Shown: one piece after another, positions 16,113 to 24,383 of the stretch
Layout of the letters: each line of letters starts with the position of its first letter
Position numbering within the stretch: the stretch's first letter is position 1
Assembly (NCBI GenBank): GCA_030429105.1
Contig: JAUIDE010000009.1
Span: 1-64,000 of the forward strand
Direction of reading: 5' to 3'
Source: Alphaproteobacteria bacterium
GTDB taxonomy: Bacteria > Pseudomonadota > Alphaproteobacteria > Rhodobacterales > Rhodobacteraceae
Length of the DNA stretch: 64,000 nt
Translations under genes and position numbers: made by a program
The notes under the pieces: generated by a model
Told to the model about the DNA's origin: nothing
Seen by the model: only the letters and a program-made list of their open reading frames with translations
Database searches by the model: none

Positions 16113-16942
16113 GGATCGACGCGCACCAGCATTTCTGGAACCCGGGCCGCGGCGATTACGGCTGGATGCCGGAGGACGAGCCGACCCTCTTCCGCGCCTA
16201 CGGGCCCGATGACCTCCGCCCAGCGCTGGAGGCGGCGGGGATGGAGGGGACGGTTCTGGTCCAGGCCGCGCCGACCGTCGAGGAGACGGAATACATGCTC
16301 GGGATCGCGGACGCCGCGCCCTTCGTCCGCGGCGTCGTCGGCTGGGTGGATTTCGAGCGGGCGGATCATGCCGCCGTGCTGAAGCGGCTCGCCGGGCATC
16401 CGAAGTTCAGGGGCGTGCGCCCGATGATCCAGGACCTGCCGGATGATGACTGGATGCACCGCGACGACGTGCAATGGGGCTATCGCGCCGTCATCGAGCA
16501 TGACCTGACCTTCGACGCGCTCGGCTTTCCCCGCCATCTCGCGCCCTTCCTCGCGCTCCTGAAACGGTATCCGGAGATGCGGGTGGTGATCGATCATTGC
16601 ATGAAGCCCGACATCGCGAACCACTCGCCGGAACGCTTCGCCCATTGGGCCGAGGGCATGGCGCGGCTCGCCGGGGAGACGGGCGCCTATTGCAAGTTCT
16701 CCGCCCTCGTCACCGAGGCGAAGCCGGGCTGGACTGTGGAGGACCTTCGCCCCTACGCCGCGCATGTCCTCTCCGTCTTCGGGCCGGAGCGGGTGATGTG
16801 GGGGTCGGACTGGCCGGTCTGCCGGCTTCGGGCGGAATACGGCGAATGGCGCGCGGCGGCGGAGGCGCTGACGGCGCATCTCTCCGCGCCGGACCGGGCG
16901 CGGGTCTTCGGCGGAACGGCGGCGGCCTTCTACAGGCTCTGA
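16109..16942 (+). CDS. amidohydrolase, L-fuconolactonase-like
   Basis: A 277-residue metal-dependent hydrolase of the group that includes L-fuconolactone and L-rhamnono-lactone hydrolases. Metal and catalytic residues are seen in MRIDAHQHFWNP at the N-terminus, VIDHCMKP (about 158-165) and MWGSDWPVC (about 230-238). It most likely opens the lactone produced by the coupled aldo-keto reductase. Its 3' end overlaps the convergent second ribokinase by 13 bases. No sugar-acid dehydratase is found in the window, so the rest of an oxidative route must lie elsewhere. Confidence 0.87.
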   Translation: MRIDAHQHFWNPGRGDYGWMPEDEPTLFRAYGPDDLRPALEAAGMEGTVLVQAAPTVEETEYMLGIADAAPFVRGVVGWVDFERADHAAVLKRLAGHPKFRGVRPMIQDLPDDDWMHRDDVQWGYRAVIEHDLTFDALGFPRHLAPFLALLKRYPEMRVVIDHCMKPDIANHSPERFAHWAEGMARLAGETGAYCKFSALVTEAKPGWTVEDLRPYAAHVLSVFGPERVMWGSDWPVCRLRAEYGEWRAAAEALTAHLSAPDRARVFGGTAAAFYRL

Positions 16943-17802
16943 CCGGCGAGGGCGGCGGCGGCTTCCGGCGTCGGCGCCGCGCCCGAGACGAAGAGCGCGG
17001 CGGCGGCCTGCGCGAAGCGGGCGGCCTCCGCAAGCGGCGCGCCTTCATGGAGCCGGGCGGCGAGGGCGCCGACGAACATGTCCCCCGCCCCGTGGCTCGA
17101 CCTGGCGCTTACGGGAAAGGCGGGCGAGGCGGCTGCGGCGCCCTCCGCGGCGAGGACGAGCCCCTCCGCCCCGAGGGTGACGATCACGGCGCCCGGCCCG
17201 CCCGCGGCGAGGGCGCGCGCGGCCGCCTCGGGCGCGGCGTCCTCGCCCGCCATGTCCGCCGCCTCCACCCGGTTGACCACAAGAATGTCCGTCAGCGCCC
17301 GGAGCGCGGGGGAGAGCGGGCGGGCCGGGGCGGCGTTCAGAATAACGCGCGCGCCCGTCGCGCGGGCGCGCCGGGCGAGGGCGAGGTTTGCGGCCTCCGG
17401 TATCTCGTTCTGGAGGAGGAGGAGGCGGAGACCGGCGGGCGGTTCGATCGCGGCCGGGTCGATCCGGAGATTGGCGCCGGAGACGATGACCGCGCCATAG
17501 CCGCCCGGCTCCTCGATCGCGACGCTCATGCCCGAGGCGCCCCGGTCGCGCGCGACGCGGGAGGCGTCCACCCCCGCGGCGACGAGCCCGGCGAGGAGCC
17601 GCTCCCCCCACCCGTCCGAACCGACGCAGCCGGCGAAGGCCGTGGGCGCGCCCATAAGCGCGGCGGCGCGGGCCTGGTTGCCGCCCTTGCCGCCCTCCAC
17701 CTCCCGCACCGCGCCGCCCGCCACCGTCTCGTCCAGCCGCGGCAGGCGGGGGGCGGAGACGACGATATCGAGATGGAGGGCGCCGCAGACGAGGATGGTC
17801 AC
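16930..17802 (-). CDS. second PfkB-family carbohydrate kinase
   Basis: A 290-residue ribokinase-like enzyme. The substrate-binding motif GGKGGNQARAAAL (about 37-49) is standard. The catalytic motif reads SSHGAGDMFVGAL instead of the usual TTGAGDAF; the GAGD catalytic aspartate is kept, but the threonine position is histidine. It shares only family-level features with the kinase at 4932. It is last in the operon GntR, TIM-barrel isomerase, kinase, with a four-base overlap. The substrate may be the product of that isomerase. Confidence 0.85.
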   Translation of the reverse strand: MTILVCGALHLDIVVSAPRLPRLDETVAGGAVREVEGGKGGNQARAAALMGAPTAFAGCVGSDGWGERLLAGLVAAGVDASRVARDRGASGMSVAIEEPGGYGAVIVSGANLRIDPAAIEPPAGLRLLLLQNEIPEAANLALARRARATGARVILNAAPARPLSPALRALTDILVVNRVEAADMAGEDAAPEAAARALAAGGPGAVIVTLGAEGLVLAAEGAAAASPAFPVSARSSHGAGDMFVGALAARLHEGAPLAEAARFAQAAAALFVSGAAPTPEAAAALAGQSL

Positions 17803-18785
17803 GGTTCCGGCCCGTAGAGCGCCTCGGCCACGATCCGGAGGCTCGCCGGCGCGTCCTGCGCCGCGATGGCGGCGGCGAGGCGCGCATCGCCCTCCAGCCG
17901 CGCGGCGATGCGGCGCATCCGCTCCGCCATCGCCACATTCGCCGCCGCCTCGGCGCAGGGGTCAGCGCCGCCGTGATCGGGGAAGGTGTCGAAATAGATC
18001 GCGCCGGAATAGCCGATGCGCCGAAGCTCGACGAAAAGCTCCAGCGTCTGCACGGGATGGACGGAGGCGACCATCAGCCCGTCATCCCGCTTCCCGTAGC
18101 CGTCGTTCAGATGCACGCCGAGGAGCCGCGAATGGCGCGCGACAAGGCGCGCGGCGTGGGCCGGCAATTCGTCCGCATAGAGCACATGCGCGAAGTCGAG
18201 CGTGACGCCGAGATTGGGCGCCCCGGCCTCCTTCACCGCCAGAAGCGTCGTCCCGATATCGGGCATGAGCGAATAGGCGCGGGGCTCGTTCGGCTTGTAT
18301 TCGATGGCGAGGTCGAGGGCGGGGTCATGCGCGGCGAGTCGCTGTAGGGCCTCTATCGTGTCGTCCCACATCCGCCCGTAATCGCCCTGGAAGGAGTAAT
18401 CCACGCCGTCCTGCCCCATCCAGAGCGTCATCAGCCGCCCGCCCATTTCCGCCAGCGCGTCGAGCCCACGGCGCGTGAGATCGATGGCCGCCTCCCGCAC
18501 CTTTCGGTCCGGGTTGGTGAAGGCGCCGAGGCGGAGCGCCGGGTCCGCGCCGTAGCGCATGGCGAGGCCGTTGAGCGCCAGCCCCTCCCGCGCCAGCAGG
18601 GCGGCGGCCTCCGCGGGCGCATGATCCGCGAAATGGTCGGGATAGTTGAGGTCCGCCGCGTCGATCCCCTCCACCGACGCGGCGCGGGCGAGCATCTCCG
18701 CGAGGCCGGGCCGGCCCTGCAGTCCGATGCGGAAGGCGTTGAGCCGGGCGGCGTAAAGCGGCTTCGGCTCCGGCTGTGCGGTCAT
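17799..18785 (-). CDS. sugar isomerase/epimerase, xylose-isomerase-like TIM barrel
   Basis: A 328-residue AP-endonuclease-2/xylose-isomerase-like TIM barrel. Likely metal ligands occur in LAIEYKPNEP (Glu, about 160-169), VTLDFAHVL (Asp and His, about 194-202), GVHLNDGYGKRDD (His and Asp) and IYFDTFP. Members interconvert ketoses and aldoses or epimerise ketoses. The gene lies between the GntR regulator (13-base gap) and the PfkB kinase (four-base overlap), so it probably works on the regulon substrate before phosphorylation. The exact sugar is not readable from sequence. Confidence 0.82.
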   Translation of the reverse strand: MTAQPEPKPLYAARLNAFRIGLQGRPGLAEMLARAASVEGIDAADLNYPDHFADHAPAEAAALLAREGLALNGLAMRYGADPALRLGAFTNPDRKVREAAIDLTRRGLDALAEMGGRLMTLWMGQDGVDYSFQGDYGRMWDDTIEALQRLAAHDPALDLAIEYKPNEPRAYSLMPDIGTTLLAVKEAGAPNLGVTLDFAHVLYADELPAHAARLVARHSRLLGVHLNDGYGKRDDGLMVASVHPVQTLELFVELRRIGYSGAIYFDTFPDHGGADPCAEAAANVAMAERMRRIAARLEGDARLAAAIAAQDAPASLRIVAEALYGPEP

Positions 18786-18798
18786 GTCGGGCTCCGGG

Positions 18799-19530
18799 TC
18801 ATTCGGGCGCGAAGAGGCCCGGATCGGTTTCGGCGAGGCGTTCGAGCTGCGCGAGGAGCTGGCCGAGATGCGCGCGCGTCGCCGCCTCCGCCGCCTCCGG
18901 GTCCCGCGCTTCGAGCGCGGCGAGGATGGCGCGGTGTTCGTCGATCGTCGCCTCCGCGCGCCCCGGCGCCGGCAGCATCATCCGCCGAGCCCGGTCCACG
19001 TTCACCCAGGCGGAGCGGGTGAGGGGGACGAGCCGGCGGAAGCCGGTGAAGGAGAGGATCAGCTCGTGCATCGCCGCATCCTCCGCGAAAAAGCCGGCAA
19101 GGTCCCCGTCCGCCACCAGAAGCTCCTGAAGCCGCAGCACCCTGCGAAGTTCGGTGAGTTGCGCCTCCGTCGCGGCGGCGACGACGCGGCGGATGGCGGC
19201 GACCTCCAGCGCCTCGCGCAGGAACGCGCCTTCCCGGATGTCGGCGAGGGAGAAGCGGGCGACATAGGTGCCCGCCTGCGGAGCGACGACGACGAGCCCC
19301 TCCCCCGCCAGCTTCGCGATGGCCTCCGAGACCGGGCTGCGGGAGACGCCGAGCGCGGCGCAAAGCTCCGCCTTGCGCAAGGTCTCCCCCGGCGCGAGCG
19401 CGAGGGTCAGGATCGCCTCGCGCAAGGTGGCGTGGACGCGCTGGCCGAGCGAGCCCGCGAAGGCGGAAAGCGGCCGGATCGCGGGCGCTCCCGCGCCGGC
19501 CTCCGGCTCCCTCTCCCGCACGCTTGGCAT
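18799..19530 (-). CDS. GntR-family regulator, FadR/FCD subgroup
   Basis: A 243-residue transcription factor. The winged helix-turn-helix is in residues about 28-90, with LCAALGVSRSPVSEAIAKL as the recognition part. The C-terminal all-helical FCD ligand domain has the expected metal-binding candidates (Asp and His in AEDAAMHELIL, His in TIDEHRAIL, His in ATRAHL). The operator CTAACATGCTAG lies two bases before its ATG, leaving no ribosome binding site. The mRNA may be leaderless, or a downstream start may be used. Autoregulation and control of the sugar island are inferred from the shared palindrome. Confidence 0.87.
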   Translation of the reverse strand: MPSVREREPEAGAGAPAIRPLSAFAGSLGQRVHATLREAILTLALAPGETLRKAELCAALGVSRSPVSEAIAKLAGEGLVVVAPQAGTYVARFSLADIREGAFLREALEVAAIRRVVAAATEAQLTELRRVLRLQELLVADGDLAGFFAEDAAMHELILSFTGFRRLVPLTRSAWVNVDRARRMMLPAPGRAEATIDEHRAILAALEARDPEAAEAATRAHLGQLLAQLERLAETDPGLFAPE

Positions 19531-19531
19531 G

Positions 19532-19543
19532 CTAACATGCTAG
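19532..19543. promoter_or_regulatory. operator site C, palindrome CTAACATGCTAG
   Basis: This lies directly upstream of the GntR ATG and 30 bases past the acyl-CoA dehydrogenase stop. The extended form GGCATGCTAACATGCTAGCC spans 19527-19546. It is the reverse complement of site B and closely matches site A. A repressor here would occlude its own promoter. Confidence 0.65.
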
Positions 19544-19573
19544 CCGCGGCCCCGCCGCTGTCAACGACGCGGC

Positions 19574-20842
19574 TCAGGCGGGCGCCGCGCGGCCCCAGTC
19601 CGCCGGGACCCAGCCGGAGACGCCGCCCTGCCGGTTCGCCTCCGCCTGGCGGCGGTATTCGAGCCGGGCGAGCTGGTCCCGATGCACCTCGTCCGGCCCG
19701 TCCGCGAGGCGGAGGAGGCGGGCGGTGGCGTAGGCGTTCGCCATGCCGAAATCGTTGCTCGTGCCGCCGCCGCCGAAGGCCTGGATCGCCCAGTCCGTCA
19801 CCTGGCAGGCCATGTTCGGCACCGCGACCTTGATCATCGCGATCTCCGCCTTCGCCGCCTTGTTGCCGACCGTGTCCATCATGTGCGCGGCGCGGAGGGT
19901 GAGGAGGCGGCATTGCTCGATCATGATCCGCGCCTCCGCCACCCGCTCCCGCGTCACGGACTGTTCCGAGACGGGCTTGCCGAAGGCGACGCGCTGCGTG
20001 GTGCGGAGGCACATCTTCGCCAGCGCGCGCTCGGCGAGCCCGATGAGCCGCATGCAATGATGGATGCGCCCCGGCCCGAGCCGGCCTTGCGCGATCTCGA
20101 AGCCGCGCCCCTCCCCGAGCAGCATGTTGGAGGCGGGCACGCGGACATTCTCGAACACCACCTCCGCCGCCCGGTCCGGCACGCCGTAGAAGCCGAAGAT
20201 CGGCAGCGCCCGCTTCACCGTCACGCCCGGCGTCGCCTTGGGGACGAGGATCATGGATTGCTGGCTGTAGGTCGGGGCGGTCGGGTCCGTCTTCCCCATG
20301 AAGATGATGATCTCGCAGCGCGGGTCGGTCGCCCCGGTCGTGTACCATTTGCGGCCGTTGATGACGTAATCGTCCCCGTCCCGCACGATGGCGCTCTCGA
20401 TGTTGCGGGCGTCGGAGGAGGCGACGTCCGGCTCCGTCATCGCGAAGGCGGAGCGGATTTCGCCTGCGAGAAGCGGCTTCAGCCAGCGCTCCTGCTGTTC
20501 CGGCGTGCCGTAGCGGGCGAGCACCTCCATGTTGCCGGTGTCGGGCGCCGAGCAGTTGAAGAGTTCCGGGGCGAGCGGGGAGCGGCCCATGATCTCGCAG
20601 AGCGGGGCGTATTCGAGATTGGTCAGGCCGGGCCCGTGCTCTGATTCCGGCAGGAAGAGGTTCCAGAGCCCGGCCTCCCGCGCCAGCGGCTTCAGCGCCT
20701 CGACGACGGGGAGGACGGCCCAGGGGCCGAGTTCCTCCGCCTCGCGCGCATGGCGGGCTTCGTTCGGATAGACATGGGCCTCCATGAAGTCGAGAAGGCG
20801 GGCCTCCAGCGCCTCGGTGCGGGGGGATTTTTCCGGGATCAT
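19574..20842 (-). CDS. acyl-CoA dehydrogenase family protein
   Basis: A 422-residue FAD-dependent dehydrogenase that introduces a double bond in acyl-CoA. Seen are [15 protein letters not shown] (flavin/substrate signature, about 144-158), [22 protein letters not shown] and [12 protein letters not shown] near the C-terminus. It most resembles the ACAD10/11-like branch. The ATG at 20842 has AAGGAGG about seven bases upstream; the longer open frame beyond it is not supported. It is not obviously part of the sugar island; it precedes the GntR gene on the same strand, with the operator between them. Possible electron acceptor is ETF. Confidence 0.88.
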   Translation of the reverse strand: MIPEKSPRTEALEARLLDFMEAHVYPNEARHAREAEELGPWAVLPVVEALKPLAREAGLWNLFLPESEHGPGLTNLEYAPLCEIMGRSPLAPELFNCSAPDTGNMEVLARYGTPEQQERWLKPLLAGEIRSAFAMTEPDVASSDARNIESAIVRDGDDYVINGRKWYTTGATDPRCEIIIFMGKTDPTAPTYSQQSMILVPKATPGVTVKRALPIFGFYGVPDRAAEVVFENVRVPASNMLLGEGRGFEIAQGRLGPGRIHHCMRLIGLAERALAKMCLRTTQRVAFGKPVSEQSVTRERVAEARIMIEQCRLLTLRAAHMMDTVGNKAAKAEIAMIKVAVPNMACQVTDWAIQAFGGGGTSNDFGMANAYATARLLRLADGPDEVHRDQLARLEYRRQAEANRQGGVSGWVPADWGRAAPA

Positions 20843-20950
20843 CGCGTTTCCTCCTTTTCCGGCGATGCTCCGCCTGTGGCCCGCCGGCCGCAAGGGCGCG
20901 GGATGGCCCGGATTGACGCACCCTTCCGCCTGCCCTAGCCTTGGCCGCGC

Positions 20951-21029
20951 CTCGGGGTGCGGCGAAGGCCGCTGAGATGCGCAAGCGAACCCGATGAACC
21001 TGAACCGGATCATGCCGGCGTAGGGAAGG
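20951..21029 (+). promoter_or_regulatory. TPP riboswitch aptamer (THI element)
   Basis: All conserved parts of the thiamine pyrophosphate aptamer are in order: GGGGTGC (20954), CTGAGA (20972), ACCC followed by GAACCTGA (20996), CCGGAT, ATGCCGGCG and AGGGAA (21022). The closing stem pairs the 5' CTCGGGG side with the 3' AGGGAAG region in the usual way. It lies about 55 bases before thiB, which makes control of thiamine uptake by TPP very likely. Confidence 0.95.
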
Positions 21030-21050
21030 CGTGGCGATCATCCCGTCCCG

Positions 21051-21078
21051 AACCTCCTTGCGCCGCAGCGAATGGAGG
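21051..21078 (+). promoter_or_regulatory. expression platform: CCTCC can mask the thiB GGAGG
   Basis: CCTCC at 21053-21057 is complementary to the thiB ribosome binding site GGAGG at 21074-21078; flanking AA and TT extend the pairing around one bulged A. The arrangement suggests that TPP binding favours this hairpin and blocks translation initiation. No T-run follows, so a terminator mechanism is less likely. Confidence 0.6.
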
Positions 21079-21083
21079 ATTCC

Positions 21084-22079
21084 TTGAAGACCATGAATCT
21101 CGCCGCTGCGGCTTTCGCTTTCGCCCTCGCGGGCGGCGCGGCCGCACAGGAAAAGCTCGTCGTCTACACCTATGACAGCTTCGTCACGGAATGGGGCCCC
21201 GCCCCGAAGATCGAGGCGAATTTCGAGGCTGTCTGCGCCTGCGACCTCGAATTCGTCGCCGCGGGGGACGGGGCCGCGCTCCTCGGCCGCGTGCAGCTCG
21301 AAGGCGCGGGGACGGAGGCGGACATCGTGCTCGGGCTCGATTCCAACCTCGTCGCCGCCGCGGCGGAGACCGGGCTCTTCGCGCCGCACGGGCTGACGCC
21401 GGAGACGGACGCGCCGGGCGGCTGGGCGGACCCTCTGTTTCTCCCCTATGACTGGGGCTGGTTCGCCTTCGTCTACGACAAGACCCGCCTCGCGGAGGCG
21501 CCGTCGAGCTTCGAGGCGCTGATCGAAGCGCCGGAGGACGTGACGATCGTGATCCAGGATCCGCGCTCCTCCTCGCCCGGCCTCGGCCTCCTCCTCTGGG
21601 TGAAGGCGGCCTATGGAGACCGCGCGCCGGAAATCTGGGAAGCGCTGGCGCCCCGGATCGTCACGGTGACGAAGGGCTGGTGGGAGGCCTATTCGCTGTT
21701 CCTCGAAGGGGAGGCGATGATGGCGCTCTCCTACACCACCTCCCCCGCCTATCATTCCATCGCGGAGGGGGACGAGACGAAAGCCGCCGCGATGTTCGAC
21801 GAAGGGCATTACATGCAGGTCGAGGTCGCGGGCATGCTGAAGGGGACGGACCAGCCGGAACTCGCCGCGCGCTTCATGGCCTTCATGCTGGAGGAAGGCT
21901 TCCAGTCCGTCATCCCGGAAACCAACTGGATGTATCCGGCGAAGACGCCGCCCTCCGGCCTCCCTGAAGGCTTCGCCGCGCTGCCGGTTCCGGCGAAGAC
22001 GCTGGCCTTCCCGCCCGAAGAGGCGCGGGCGATGCGGGAGGAGGCGCTGGCCGAATGGCTGGAGGCGCTCAGCCAGTGA
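21084..22079 (+). CDS. thiB: thiamine ABC transporter substrate-binding protein
   Basis: A periplasmic thiamine/TPP-binding protein of 331 residues. The start is taken as TTG at 21084: GGAGG lies five bases upstream and this start supplies the lysine before the hydrophobic core of the signal peptide, which ends at GGAAAQ. The ATG at 21072 overlaps the ribosome binding site, and the ATG at 21093 would lose the charged residue. ThiB-type features include VVYTYDSFV at the mature N-terminus, DPRSSSPGLG and NWMYP near the end. The gene follows the TPP riboswitch and overlaps thiP. Confidence 0.92.
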   Translation: MKTMNLAAAAFAFALAGGAAAQEKLVVYTYDSFVTEWGPAPKIEANFEAVCACDLEFVAAGDGAALLGRVQLEGAGTEADIVLGLDSNLVAAAAETGLFAPHGLTPETDAPGGWADPLFLPYDWGWFAFVYDKTRLAEAPSSFEALIEAPEDVTIVIQDPRSSSPGLGLLLWVKAAYGDRAPEIWEALAPRIVTVTKGWWEAYSLFLEGEAMMALSYTTSPAYHSIAEGDETKAAAMFDEGHYMQVEVAGMLKGTDQPELAARFMAFMLEEGFQSVIPETNWMYPAKTPPSGLPEGFAALPVPAKTLAFPPEEARAMREEALAEWLEALSQ

Positions 22080-23662
22080 ACGGAGCGGCGCGCCCCCCGG
22101 CCGGGCTGCTCGTCTGGCTGGCGGGGGGCGCGGCGCTCGCCCTCGTCCTCGCGCTCACGCTCGGGGCAGTCGCGCTCGTGGCGCTCCGGGCGGAAGGAGC
22201 GGGGGCGCTGACGACGCCCGATCTCCGCGCGCTGCGCTTCACGGCCTGGCAGGCCTTCCTCTCCGCCGCGCTGTCCGTGCTCCTCGCCATCCCGCTCGCG
22301 CGGGCGCTGGCGCGGCGGCGCTTTCCGGGGCGGGGGTTGCTCGTGAGCCTGCTCGGCGCGCCCTTCCTCCTCCCCGTCATCGTCGCCATTCTCGGCGTCA
22401 TCGCGATATGGGGGCGGTCGGGATGGGTGAATGACGGGCTCGGGGCGATTGGCGCTCCGCGGATCGACGTTTACGGGCTCCCGGGCGTGCTCCTCGCCCA
22501 TGTCTTCTTCAACCTGCCGCTGGCGACGCGGCTGATCCTGCAAGGCTACGCCGAGATCCCGGCGGAGCGCTGGCGGCTCGCCGCGCAGCTCGGGATCGAG
22601 GGGCGCGCGCTCTTCCGCCTGCTCGAAGCGCCGATGCTGCGCGCCGTGGCGCCCGGCGCCTTCGCGCTCGTCTTTCTCATCTGCGCGACGAGCTTCGCCG
22701 TCGCCCTCGCGCTCGGCGGCGGGCCGCGGGCGACGACGCTGGAGCTGGCGATCTACCAGGCGATGCGGTTCGATTTCGACCTCGGGCGCGCCGCGTTGCT
22801 GGCGGCGCTGCAATTCGCGCTCTGCCTCGGCCTTGCGCTGCTCGCCGCGGGGCTTTCCGCGCCTGCGGCCTTAGGGCCGGGCTTCGGCGCGGCGCCGGAG
22901 CGGTGGGACGGGCGGGGAGGCCTCGCCCGCGCGGCGGATGCGGCGCTGATCGCACTCGGCGCGCTCTTCCTCCTCTCGCCGCTCCTCGCCGCGCTCCTCC
23001 ACGGGATACCGGGGCTCGGCGCGATGGGCGCGGGCGTGTGGCCGGCGGCGGGGCGCTCGCTGATCGTCGCGCTCGCGGCGGCGGCGCTTTCGTTGGCGCT
23101 CGCGGGGGCGCTTGCGGGGCTCATCGTCGCGCTGGAGGCGCGGTGGGCGCCGGCCGGGCGTCTGACGGAGGCGCTGGGGCTCCTGACGCTCGCCGTCTCT
23201 CCCTTCGTCGCCGGGGTCGCGCTCTTTCTCGCGCTCCGGCCCTTAATCTCGCCCGTTTCCGCTGCGTTGCCGCTCATTGCGCTCGTCAACGCCCTGATGG
23301 CGTTGCCTTACGCGCTGCGCCTCCTCCTGCCGCCGCTCCGGGAGGCGGCGCGGGATTACGGGCCGCTCGCCGCCTCGCTCGGCATGGGGGCGGGGGCGCG
23401 GCTCCGGCTCGTCTGGCTGCCGCGGCTCCGCCGGCCGCTCGGCTTCGCGGGCGGAGTGGCGGCGGCCCTGGCGATGGGGGATCTTGGCGTCGTCGCGCTC
23501 TTTTCCGCGCCGGGGGCGCCGACGCTGCCGCTCTATGTCTACGGGCTCGTTTCGGCGCATCGGCTGGAGGCGGCGGGGGGCGCCGCGCTTCTTCTCGCCG
23601 GGCTCAGCTTCAGTCTTTTCGCGGCGTTCGACGCATGGGGGCGCGCCCGTGATCCGGCTTGA
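22076..23662 (+). CDS. thiP: thiamine ABC transporter permease
   Basis: A fused permease with two homologous halves and about twelve hydrophobic segments, the usual design for ThiP (about 530 residues). Each half has an EAA-type loop: the segment around EIPAERWRLAAQLG (first half) and AARDYGPLAASLGMG (second half). GTG at 22076 gives a GTGA overlap with thiB; an in-frame ATG at 22055 is possible and adds seven residues. It overlaps thiQ by 14 bases. Confidence 0.92.
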   Translation: MNGAARPPAGLLVWLAGGAALALVLALTLGAVALVALRAEGAGALTTPDLRALRFTAWQAFLSAALSVLLAIPLARALARRRFPGRGLLVSLLGAPFLLPVIVAILGVIAIWGRSGWVNDGLGAIGAPRIDVYGLPGVLLAHVFFNLPLATRLILQGYAEIPAERWRLAAQLGIEGRALFRLLEAPMLRAVAPGAFALVFLICATSFAVALALGGGPRATTLELAIYQAMRFDFDLGRAALLAALQFALCLGLALLAAGLSAPAALGPGFGAAPERWDGRGGLARAADAALIALGALFLLSPLLAALLHGIPGLGAMGAGVWPAAGRSLIVALAAAALSLALAGALAGLIVALEARWAPAGRLTEALGLLTLAVSPFVAGVALFLALRPLISPVSAALPLIALVNALMALPYALRLLLPPLREAARDYGPLAASLGMGAGARLRLVWLPRLRRPLGFAGGVAAALAMGDLGVVALFSAPGAPTLPLYVYGLVSAHRLEAAGGAALLLAGLSFSLFAAFDAWGRARDPA

Positions 23663-24383
23663 GGGGGCGGAGGCGCGGCGGGGGGCGTTCTGGCTCCGCG
23701 CCGATTTCGCGCTGGCGCGCGGCGCGCATCTGTCGCTCATCGGCCCTTCGGGCGGGGGCAAGAGCACGCTCCTGAACCTCATCGCCGGCTTCGTCTCCCT
23801 CTCCGCCGGGCGGCTCCTGCTCGACGGGCGGGAGATGGGGCGGGCGGCGCCGGCGGAGCGGCCGGTCACGATGCTCTTTCAGGAGCACAACCTTTTCCCC
23901 CATCTCGACGCCGCGGCGAATGTCGGGCTCGGGATCGACCCGGGCCTCCGGCTATCGCCGTCGGACCGGGCGCGGGTCGCCGCCGCGCTGGCGGAGGTCG
24001 GGCTCGAAGGCCTTGGCGCGCGGATGCCAGCGGATCTTTCGGGCGGACAGCGTCAGCGCGTCGCTCTCGCCCGCGCCCTGCTGCGGGACCGGCCCATCCT
24101 TCTGCTGGACGAGCCCTTCGCCGCGCTAGGCCCGGCGATGCGGGCGGAGATGCTGGGCCTAGTCGCCGCGCTCCGGGAGGGGCGGGGCATGACGGTCGTC
24201 ATGTCCACCCACGACCCGGACGAGGCGCGGCGCGCGGGCGGGCTCGCTTCTTTCGTGGCGGAGGGTGAGGTTTCGGCCCCTGCTCCGGTCTCCGCCGTAT
24301 TGGACGCGCCGCCGCCCGCGCTCGCCGCCTATCTCGGCGCTCAGGAGATCGCGCGCAGCGCCGCCATCAGGCCGGCGACGTAG
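23649..24383 (+). CDS. thiQ: thiamine ABC transporter ATP-binding protein
   Basis: A 244-residue ATPase. Walker A is GPSGGGKST (about 33-41), the signature LSGGQRQR, Walker B ILLLDEPFAALGP and the switch His is in STHDPDEA. The short C-terminus without a TOBE domain fits ThiQ. The GTG start at 23649 lies within the last codons of thiP. Its 3' end overlaps the convergent FMN reductase gene by 43 bases, so no separate terminator fits between them. Confidence 0.92.
   Translation: MIRLEGAEARRGAFWLRADFALARGAHLSLIGPSGGGKSTLLNLIAGFVSLSAGRLLLDGREMGRAAPAERPVTMLFQEHNLFPHLDAAANVGLGIDPGLRLSPSDRARVAAALAEVGLEGLGARMPADLSGGQRQRVALARALLRDRPILLLDEPFAALGPAMRAEMLGLVAALREGRGMTVVMSTHDPDEARRAGGLASFVAEGEVSAPAPVSAVLDAPPPALAAYLGAQEIARSAAIRPAT

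Noticed and set aside
19407-21809. 800-codon minus-strand frame across gntR, the acyl-CoA dehydrogenase and thiB
   Set aside because: It crosses three real genes out of phase and through the riboswitch; no motif supports it.
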